A stretch of 11,128 nt of DNA from Spirogloea muscicola (lineage: Eukaryota; Streptophyta; Zygnematophyceae; Spirogloeales; Spirogloeaceae): NCBI GenBank assembly GCA_009602725.1, contig WELB01000045.1, positions 231,672-242,799 on the forward strand, in the 5' to 3' direction. The notes beneath the pieces were generated by a model, which saw only the letters and a list, made by a program, of their open reading frames with translations, did not search any database and was not told the origin of the DNA. The position numbers and the translations under genes were made by a program. This document shows, in pieces, positions 1 through 6,610 of the stretch. Numbering within the stretch: the first letter of the stretch is position 1; each line of letters opens with the position of its first letter.

Positions 1-1714
1 CTGCAGCATATGCACTTCCCATTGGTGCTTGGCTTGTGCAAAATAAGCTGCAGCTCTTGCTCCCATTCTTTCTTGAGATTGTGACAACCTTCGGTTATGG
101 CTCTTTGACGGAGACCCCCACCCTTTATGTGCTGAGGTAAATTCACTTGTCCTTGCTGCCTGTTGATACTGGTTCTAACTTGAGCAAGCCTTGCTGCTTC
201 TGCACAGTGGATGGGGCTTCTTCAAGAACCTCGGACCATTAAAGTTGTGACATTATGGTAGCAGGTACATGACGAAAGATCGCATTGTATCCTTCTTGGT
301 GGACCCTCGTGGACCAGCATTCATCAATGAGCCAGGAGGTCTTCAGTCTCTGATTCAAAACTGGGCAGGGACGGTCAAAGGCCCCATATATCTAAACACA
401 TCGATTGCTGTCAACCGTCCCAAAAAAGGACTTCCGACTATACACTACACAACCACTCTCAATGGCAAAACAACGCAGTCCTCAATGACCTGCAAAAAAC
501 TTATTGTGGCATTTCCCCAAATAGCGAAAATCTTGGATTTCTGGGGCTTGACAGCAAAGAAACAGCTGTCCTCAATCAGGTACACATGCAATGCCTGGGG
601 CTTGCAATAACCAACTTCTGCTATGTGGTCATAGCAGAGCCCTTCTGTGGAGCTTGGCATTTCCGTGTCCTCCCCTCTCTCGCTTCTTCTGGTGACAGAA
701 AGCCTTATTTGAGACTCTTTGAAGCTTAGCATCTGACTTGCTGCCATCTTCTGACTGAAGGTTGTTTACAGCGGGTACTCAACCACCCTTATTGATGTTG
801 GAGCTACTGGGCGCATTGCACTTGACCAGCCATCTGCCCTCTATGCCCTCTTAAACGGTACATCAATATCAGAGCCACAGGGAAATGGCGGCCCTGTTGC
901 CATTACAACAGAGGTGAACCTGAATATACCCTTGCTAGATAGGTCACTTTTCAATTTGACTACGTGCTAAGCAGACTCCGGATCTGGGATTTTCGTAAAG
1001 TCATTGTAGATGAGTGTTTAATATTCTGGATTAACAGCTGTACCAGGCGCATGCTCAACCCTCCAGATTTCTTGCTTGACGAGTTATCTGCAGCTGAGTA
1101 GACGACTAGCTATTAGTAGCAAATCTCATTCCACAGGTGGCTATGACAGGCGGGGAGACGATTGACAACCTTGTACTCTTGGAATCGGAAAACAAGCGAC
1201 TTGAGTAGTGCAAATGCTCAGTCAACTGCATTTGCCACACTTGCTAAGCTCGGCCCTGGCACCACCCTTGCACAGCTGGGCCCTACTGCCATCAAAGTAA
1301 GATTCAGCAGAAGTCTGAGTCAAAGAACCAAAGATCACATTCAGAGTACTTTCTAGAGACCGACATAATGAAAATATTGACCAGGGAAACCAGGGAGTTA
1401 GTGGTCGCTGTGGTCTTTGACATTTGAACGTGTCTCCAGTTGACTAATTTGATTCACTATTTGATGCAAACAGCAAAGATGTCAATTTTGCTACTACAAA
1501 AAGCTCATCTGGATGCATTGAACTCTTGCAGGACTTCCAATTATGGGACTATTTCCCTCATGCCTCTTCAGCAGCCATAGCTGCAGGCTTTGAGACCAAG
1601 CTCCAGTCACTACAAGGGTACCGAAAGACTTACTACACCGGCTCTCTACTGAAATTTGATGTTGTGGAGGACAGCATCCAAGCTACCATTGACCTCATCA
1701 ACAAATTCTTCTGA
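1..1714 (+). CDS. FAD-dependent amine-oxidoreductase-like protein, paralog 1 (3' part, exons 4-8)
   Basis: Partial gene; its first exons (signal peptide, FAD Rossmann motif) lie upstream of the window. Exons, by frame and alignment to the complete paralog at 6611-9650: 1-136, 265-579, 761 or 772-913, 1150-1296, 1532-1714 (stop TGA). All introns are GT-AG. Landmarks shared with the paralog are LPFFL near 90, YMTKDRI at 266-286, YSWNR near 1175, WDYFPHASS near 1545 and GSLLKFD near 1640. The final exon is about 68% identical in protein to the paralog's. This C-terminal pattern (DYFPH, then a Tyr-Tyr, Gly, Phe and Glu-rich end) is known from flavin amine oxidoreductases of the beta-cyclopiazonate dehydrogenase/polyenoic fatty acid isomerase type. 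Oddity: one base is missing after 541 relative to the paralog. Using the acceptor ending at 771 instead of 760 gives an open frame of 306 residues in the window; otherwise the gene is broken. The family is fairly sure; the functional state is open. Confidence 0.8.
761..772 (+). other. Alternative splice acceptor pair of paralog 1 intron 5
   Basis: Two candidate 3' splice sites bracket this stretch. The first AG (759-760) is the one homologous to the acceptor used in the downstream paralog (AG at 8861-8862) and would give phase 0. The second AG (770-771) follows gttgtttac, a better pyrimidine context, and gives an exon start 11 bases later. With the donor at 580 the reading frame enters the intron in phase 2 because of the missing base near 541. 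Only the second acceptor keeps the frame open; the first leads to a stop at 852-854. The paralog has no AG at the second position. Confidence 0.55.
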
Positions 1715-1945
1715 TATATAACGACTACTAAGCAACCACTTCAGAGCTATTCAGAACAGAGGGACATATTTTCTAAGCCTCCATTTCTTATCTTTCTTTC
1801 CTTATTCGAGTCAACCTGTCAGACATTCGCGATTGGAGCAGAACTTGCACACTTCAGAAGCTAAAATACATTCTTAGGATGCTGAGGAGGCACGGTTGCT
1901 TAAGAGATTGTGACAAGTAAAACGGCAATAAGAGGTATGAAGAGG
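1715..1945. other. 3' flank of paralog 1, no gene seen
   Basis: About 230 bases between the stop of paralog 1 and the 18S-like segment. It presumably contains the 3' untranslated region. No UGUAA-type green algal polyadenylation signal, no tRNA-like fold and no convincing ORF was seen. Confidence 0.5.
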
Positions 1946-2473
1946 CTGCGTGCGGCCCAGAATTTCTGAGGGTGTCACAGACCTGTAAATGCCTCAAACT
2001 TCCATCGACTAGACGCCGATAGTCCCTCTAAGAAGTTGACCACGAGAGAAGGCGCGCGGTGCGTGTGGACTTGTATGGGAGGCCAATTCTAGCCTTACAA
2101 ATGTTCTGTTAAGTGGGTAACGAGCTGGCTAAGGGGGACACTATCCCCGAGGAGAACCTTCGTATAAGTAGTTAGCAGGCTGAGGTCTCGTTCATTTACG
2201 ACATTAATCAGACAAACTACTCCACCAACTTATAACGGCCATGCACTACCATCCATATTAGCAAGAAAGAGCTCTCATCTATCAATTCTTACTATATCTG
2301 GACCTGGTAAGCTTCCCGCAGGCTCCACTCCTGGTGGTGCCCTTCTGTCAATTCCTTTAAGTTTCCGCCTTGCGACCATACTCCCCCCGGAACTTTAATT
2401 TCTCATGAGGTGCTGACTGAGTAATCAGGTTATTCCGGCCAATCCCTAATCGGCATGATTTTTGGTTGAGACC

Positions 2474-2510
<37 letters not shown>

Positions 2511-2843
2511 TTTCTTGATATATGAGAACATCCTTGACAGATGCGTTCGCAGAAGTTCGTCCTTCAAAATTCACCTCTGACAACGAGATACGAATGCACC
2601 CAACTGTCCCCCTATTAGTCATTACTCCGGTCCCAAGACCAACATAATAAGACCGGAGTCCTATGACGTAATTCCACGCTAACGGCATCAGAGCGTAGGC
2701 CTGCTCTGATTACTCTAATATCTCATTATGACATCGCCGACTCCGCGGCCCAGCCAGCGAAGGCCAGGCGCTCGTCCCCTGCAAGGACGGAGAGGCCAGT
2801 GCACACCGAAGCGGCGGACTGGCCGCTCCGCCCCAAAATCCGG
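1946..2843 (-). pseudogene. 18S rRNA pseudogene fragment
   Basis: The reverse complement reads as the middle of nuclear small-subunit rRNA, from the end of V4 to beyond V8. Recognisable universal stretches, as they appear on the plus strand, are gtcaattcctttaagt (about 2347), gcgaccatactccccccgga (about 2372), ggacggtatctgatcgtctt (about 2475), tagcaggctgaggtctcgtt (about 2174) and gtgcggcccagaa (about 1950). The V4-side part (2740-2830) resembles chlorophyte 18S. It is not a working gene: conserved blocks are lost near 2316 (about 23 bases of the segment normally between the GGTAA-type sequence and the gcaggctcc box), near 2392 (about 8) and near 2566 (about 15); point changes are scattered through universal positions; and both ends of the rRNA are missing. 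No 5.8S or 28S sequence was seen next to it. It lies between two protein genes, antisense to them. An unusual functional 18S variant is unlikely given the loss of core bases. Confidence 0.88.
2037..2168 (-). other. Expanded/inserted segment in the V8 region of the 18S pseudogene
   Basis: The rRNA-like flanks at 2020-2036 and 2169-2180 are normally about 25-30 bases apart in green algae; here they are about 132 apart. Roughly 100 bases are therefore extra. The segment does not read as rRNA. It contains agagaaggcgcgcggtgcg (2045-2063), which recurs exactly at 3510-3528 in the repeat region. It may be an insertion after the copy became a pseudogene or an unusually long variable helix. Confidence 0.5.
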
Positions 2844-3400
2844 TGCATAACAGATCTGTTGCAAGACTCAGGCTGAGAATAGAAAGTCCGACGCAAGGTT
2901 GCCGCACTTGTGCATGGGCGGCGTTATGGATGACCATAAGCTGACCTCTTAGAATCATATAGGCTCCTCATGGAGCACTGCTCAGCCCCATGAGTGTAAA
3001 CGCATCAACATCGTCATCTGTGACATTGATGGCCAATGCCGAAGCACCTCTTTCCTAAGTCATGCAATGTACATGTGATATGTCATGGCTCCCAAGTATA
3101 GTAGCCACCTTATCTGTATGCAAAGGGCTCAATAGTAACACCTTGTCTTGATGGCAATTGTGCAGGTCACAGCAGGATGATGGTTCTTGTCAATGGCCCC
3201 ACATAGGCATTCAACGTGCAATGGCAGAGCTCGTGTGCCACCACCTCGCTGGTCCAGTCCCACTCGCTGATGTGCGCAGGTATGCGCCAGTGGCTCCATC
3301 TGGCACACGCTGCTAATTTTGTGCTTTGCACCGAGAGGCAGCTTGTGATGAGCGACAAGAAGAGATGACTGGGAAAGAAGCAGCTCTTGTAGTGGGGTCG
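2844..3400. other. Intergenic stretch without recognisable genes
   Basis: Between the rRNA-like segment and the repeat nest. The open frames here (for example 2710-2958 and 3129-3557 on the minus strand) have no recognisable motifs and low-complexity composition. I see no RNA gene or repeat structure that I can support. Confidence 0.5.
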
Positions 3401-3405
3401 ATGTC

Positions 3406-3880
3406 TGTATAAGACCAGGCCAAAAGGAATGAGCAAGGTCCGGAGGGGCCGGAGAGTGACAGGGCAGAGCGGTCATGTGCGTGGGCAGGAGATAATGCTC
3501 CTTCCAAAAAGAGAAGGCGCGCGGTGCGCATGAAATTGAAAGGGGGCAAGGGGGCAATGGCTGTTGAAAGCCAGCTCAACGGGGAACGGACACGGGCCAA
3601 GGAGCAGCGCTGTCAAAGGGGGCGAAGGCTTTAGAAAGCCAGCCTACAACAGGGTCCAAGGAGGGCAAGGGCTCTGGACAACCTGCCCACTGAAAGATCC
3701 CGGAGACCTCAGGCAAGCATACTAGCAGAGTGTTGGCTGTTCCAAAGGGGGGCAATGGTCCGAAAGGCCAGCCCAGAAAGAAGCTTTTTGACCAAGGTCC
3801 AAAGAGCCAAAAGGCGTCAAACTCTCACAGTATGTAAGGAACGGAAGAAGAATGGAAATGCAAGTCATCGAATGGGTCCT
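3406..3880 (-). repeat. Array of degenerate hairpin-containing repeats, retroelement 3' tail-like (copy C)
   Basis: At least four imperfect copies of a motif of about 45-70 bases lie near 3406-3450, 3541-3590, 3616-3665 and 3745-3815. On the plus strand the pattern is ggggc-a/g-a, then a short inverted repeat ggct..agcc, then agccagccc, then gaatga(a/g)caaggtcc. Examples are ggctttagaaagcc near 3628 and ggccagcccagaaag near 3765. The same family follows the minus-strand retroelement fragment B (5386-5560). In reverse complement it also matches the 3' tails of the plus-strand fragments near 4035-4078 and 4947-4990. The part at about 3850-3880 (reverse complement containing cccattcgatgac) resembles the sequence just after the stop codon of fragment B. 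I therefore read this block as the 3' untranslated tail of a minus-strand copy whose coding part is lost. Confidence 0.6.
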
Positions 3881-3895
3881 CGATGACCTTTAATC

Positions 3896-4090
3896 TGCCT
3901 CGTCCCCGGGAACAGCGGCGTGGCTTCAGGCCCTCCCCAGCATCTCTGATCTGCGGCTGCTTAGCAGGGGTTACTGAGTGTCTCGTAGCAGCTTTGTTTC
4001 TGTTACTTAGCGCTTCCCCTGGCCCCCTTCTCGTACTCTGTTCATTCTCTTTCGGGCTGGTTGTTCCAGCCCCTATTCTCAATGGGCGAG
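3896..4090 (+). mobile_element. 5'-truncated retroelement fragment A0 (C-terminal codons plus 3' tail)
   Basis: Codons 3896-3977 end in PSISDLRLLSRGY and stop (TGA 3975-3977). Fragment A ends in PSLSDLRLLSRGY and TGA 892-893 bases downstream. About 113 bases of 3' tail follow, matching the tail of A and containing a hairpin at 4054-4072. Upstream of 3896 the frame meets a TAA at 3890-3892 and the likeness stops, so only the last 26 or so codons remain. It directly abuts fragment A in the same orientation and is back to back with the minus-strand tail array ending near 3880. Confidence 0.65.
4054..4072 (+). repeat. Hairpin in the 3' tail of fragment A0
   Basis: Perfect 7-bp stem gggctgg (4054-4060) with ccagccc (4066-4072) around a five-base loop ttgtt, about 15 bases before the apparent element end at ctcaatgggcgagc. 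The same stem with a different loop is present in the tail of fragment A. Confidence 0.7.
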
Positions 4091-5006
4091 CACTTTCTTC
4101 ATCACCGACGCCCTCACGCTTCCCGATGGGGTATTTCGCACTACAGTCCACCGGCTCCTGGGACTGCCGCCTCCTTGTCTCCAGGGCGTGCGACAATGCG
4201 AATGCGGTGAGCGAGGGGCCGAGTCTGGGGAGCTGGCCGCCCACGTCCTGCGCTGCGCCCACGGCGGCGAGCGGACGGCGGCCCACGACCGCCTCCGCGA
4301 TGGTTTGCATGGCATCCTGGCGGAGGCGGGCTTCTCGGTGGCTGCAGAGCACTCCGGCGTCATGCCGCTCCAGGACAGGGCCGACGGTCTCCACGCCCGG
4401 CGCGTAGACCTGGTGGCCACCCCACAGGCCGGCGGGCCACGTCTTCTCCTGGACGTGGTGACCACCGACGCCTTCGACCGCTCCCACCCAGCCCAGTGTG
4501 CCACCAAGGCTGGGTATGCGGTCGCCGGCGCCGCTCGCGCCAAGGAGCACAAATACGCTGACCATTCGCCGGCAGACAAGTTCTTCCCGTTGGCCATAGA
4601 CACCCATGGGCGCTGGGCGCTCGGTGGCTCGAGCTGCTCACCCAGCTCGCCCGCCACACCATCGCCCGTCGCTTCCATGGGGAGCCTGTAGACTTCCCTG
4701 CAGCAGGTATGTATCGCATGCGCCTGGCCGTCTCGCTGCAGCGGTCGATGGCCCGTGCGCTGCACCTTCGTGCCGGCCGGGCTCTTGCTGCTGCCTCTGG
4801 CTCTGGCCAGGGGACCCACTTTCAGGACCCTAGCCTCTCTGATTTGCGGCTGCTTAGCAGGGGTTACTGAGTGATTTGCAGCTGCTTTCTTTCTTTGTGT
4901 GCTTTGTTTTCTTAGCGCGTCGTCGTCGCCCCCCCCCCCTTCTCGTACTTTGATCATTCTTTTTTGGGCTGGCTTTTCCAGCCCCTATCCTCAATGGGCG
5001 AGCCCC
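4086..5006 (+). pseudogene. Non-LTR-retrotransposon-like C-terminal domain (zinc knuckle and restriction-like endonuclease type), fragment A, frameshifted
   Basis: From about 4092 an open frame reads FFITDALTLPDGVF and then RLLGLPPPC. Next come a Cys/His knuckle (CECG, then H-x3-C at about 4196-4250), GGERTAAHDRLRD and RRVDLVATPQAGGPRLLLDVVTTD (4402-4470; Arg-x-Asp, then an Asp after about 13 residues). KEHKYADHS and a cluster ending LAIDTHG at about 4610 follow. This order is that of the region after the reverse transcriptase in LINE-like proteins; the Asp pair and following Lys fit a PD-(D/E)xK-type endonuclease (inference). The true continuation (RWLELLTQLARH ... SDLRLLSRGY, stop TGA 4868-4870) is in another frame; comparison with fragment B places a one-base loss in the ggg run at 4608-4610. 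No reverse transcriptase motif is present, so it is 5'-truncated as well as frameshifted. A 3' tail of about 135 bases follows, with an 11-C run (4929-4939) and a hairpin. Confidence 0.72.
4966..4984 (+). repeat. Hairpin in the 3' tail of fragment A
   Basis: Perfect 7-bp stem gggctgg (4966-4972) with ccagccc (4978-4984) around a five-base loop ctttt, upstream of the shared end ctcaatgggcgagc. Position and stem match the hairpin at 4054-4072. A structure near the 3' end of a LINE transcript is commonly what its reverse transcriptase recognises; that role is inferred here. Confidence 0.7.
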
Positions 5007-5385
5007 CTCTCTTAATCAGCAGCCGCAGCACCCACGAGGACACAGACCGCATCGCTGCGGGCCCCGGGGGACGAGCCCGGCGCCGCCGCCTGCAGGCCGC
5101 CGCCCGCGCGGGGTCGCGGGCCCCGCCAGTACAGCTCGCGCAAGCATGTACATATATACATGTGCTGTTGTAATGCACACTGAGTTCTGCAAGTCCATTG
5201 TTATCTTCACGCACACTTCAACGTGGTCATATAGATCCTTAACGCAGTAATGAGCTCTATAATAGAAAGCGCGACAAATAAGAGCGCAATGACCTTCAGA
5301 TTGTACATTCCTTTGGTCTGGCCCCTCACAACCATTGTCGTGCATTGGAATTGCTCTTTATCAGAAGAAAAGCTAGTGGCTCTTC
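5007..5385. other. Spacer with a short GC-rich island, no gene seen
   Basis: Positions about 5040-5130 are very rich in G and C (repeated gccgcc and gggccccg words). The rest is near average composition and includes a small imperfect inverted repeat catgta..tacatg at about 5145-5162. Short open frames through the GC island are low-complexity Arg/Ala/Gly and not credible. The first 30 bases weakly resemble the start of fragment A (tcttaatca against tcttcatca). Confidence 0.45.
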
Positions 5386-5560
5386 CGGAGGGGGCGAAGG
5401 CTATGAACAGCCAGACCGAAAAGGATTGACAAGGTCCGAAGGGGCCAGAATGCGCTATCCCAAAGCTATTCCGGCTCTACCAAGTGTGGGGGGCTTTGAG
5501 TGGCCAGCCCAGAAAGAATGAACAAGGTCCAAAGGGCTGAAAGGCGCCATAAGCACACAG
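5386..5560 (-). repeat. Two hairpin-containing tail repeats following retroelement fragment B
   Basis: Units lie at about 5386-5450 and 5487-5550. They share ggccagcccagaaagaatg, acaaggtccaaaggg-type and aaggctatgaacagcc-type words with the array at 3406-3880. On the minus strand they lie just downstream of the stop codon of fragment B (5590-5592), so they form its 3' tail. Confidence 0.6.
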
Positions 5561-5589
5561 TCATGCAAGAGTCTACAGCGAATGGGAGC

Positions 5590-6195
5590 TTAACGACCCC
5601 GAGTCAGCAGCCGCAAGTCGGAGTAACTTGCAGCTGGAAATGACGCACCCCAACGAAGACCAGAAGCAGCAGCCAGGCATGGCCTGCCTGCAGTGTGCAC
5701 CGCCGTTAGAAGGATATGGATAGCCGCATATGGAACACTGGGCAAGCGACTCGACGGCGTTGAAGCCGGGCAGCTCACCTTGCTGTCCCTGCATCGTTGG
5801 CCCTCCGTGCAAGCCGCTGCAGAAGGTCCGGCCATCGACTGCCGAACGCCCCGTGCACGTTCAATGTCAGCGCCACAAATTCATCGCCGGCTGAGTGATC
5901 GGCATATTTCCGCTCATTGCTGCTGGACAGCCTTGCCAACTGTGTGCCCTGCTTCCGACACGGATTTGATGGTGTTGGCGGAGTCGACGGAGTCGGTAGT
6001 CACGACGTCCGCGACGGTGCAGGGAGCCCGTCCGGGCGGGATGGCGGCCAGATCAGCGCGCCGTGCAAGGAGATGACCGTCAGCCGCAAGACAACCACTC
6101 TCAGTAACCTCTACGAAGAGTGTCTCACGAAGTCCACAAGTCGGCGCGAGTGGGGGGACGCCCGGTCGCGCCGCACGGTCGCACTGGCCTCGGCC
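5590..6195 (-). pseudogene. Non-LTR-retrotransposon-like C-terminal domain, fragment B, several frameshifts
   Basis: Reading the minus strand and changing frames gives a series of blocks collinear with fragment A. These are FVEVTESGC (about 6110), GHLLARRADLAAIP (about 6050-6090), DVVTTDS (about 6000), ERKYADHSAGDEF (about 5900), NVHGAFGSRWPDLLQRLARR (about 5820-5860) and LAAASG...YSDLRLLTRGR with stop TAA at 5590-5592. The Arg-x-Asp/Asp pair is retained. The frame changes at about 5936 (one extra base in gttgg on the minus strand) and between about 5780 and 5740, with at least one more change upstream near 6130. The part above 6150 is GC-rich and matches only loosely. Fragment B is clearly diverged from A, so the two are separate old insertions of related elements in opposite orientation. 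Not functional. Confidence 0.68.
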
Positions 6196-6239
6196 GGCCC
6201 GCCGGGCCCCCGGCCCCTGAGCGGGTCAGCTTAGCCGCA

Positions 6240-6610
6240 AATAATTTACATCTGTCAATGTGCTTGCCGCTGTACTTGGCCACGCAGGCCCTGCATCTGA
6301 CTACCCATTGCTGACACGGGGTAATACGAGCGCCCTGTCTGCCTAGCCCGTGGCTGCGCAGATAGAGTCATGAACACCCTTTGTATGCACCTGGCTGGCA
6401 TTCACAGCCGCTTTTCTGATATATGGAATCCGCATTCTTTGCTTTTTTCCTCAATACAGACTCAGTTCACCCCCGGGCCAGCCGCGTGGCCGGGCGCGAG
6501 CTCTGCCTCCCCCCGCCACTACGGCCATCCATCACTCAACATACACTCCACTTCCCCGCGCCGCCGCTGGCCCGCTCCTCCGCTTCTCCTCTTCTCCTCC
6601 GGCGGGAGAC
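6240..6610 (+). promoter_or_regulatory. Presumed promoter and 5' leader region of paralog 2
   Basis: The 370 bases before the start codon at 6611 contain no convincing coding sequence. The last 80 bases are rich in C and T (ctcctc and cttctcctc runs), as expected for a leader. No certain TATA box was found; the AT-rich word gatatatggaa at 6418 is about 190 bases before the start. Short frames opening at 6370 and 6423 are not in frame with the gene. Confidence 0.35.

Noticed and set aside
2446-2958. Minus-strand open frames of about 80 residues inside the rRNA-like segment
   Set aside because: The nucleotide sequence is recognisable 18S rRNA, so these frames are accidental.
3129-3600. Three overlapping minus-strand open frames (89-142 residues)
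   Set aside because: They overlap each other in different frames, lack any motif and run into the hairpin repeat array; no reason to prefer one.
3406-3830. CRISPR-like array
   Set aside because: Units are degenerate, unequal in length and spacing, recur in retroelement tails on both strands, and lie in intron-bearing eukaryotic DNA.
3825-4957. Long minus-strand open frames (260 and 292 residues) opposite fragments A0 and A
   Set aside because: They are antisense shadows of GC-rich coding sequence. The plus-strand frames contain the motifs shared with fragment B, and the minus frames have only Arg/Ser/Pro-rich text with no recognisable pattern.
3896-5006. Fragments A0 and A as LTRs flanking an internal element
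   Set aside because: The repeated part contains the end of a coding frame plus a 3' tail, there are no tg..ca termini, and the enclosed sequence is only the coding part of the second copy; tandem copies explain it better.
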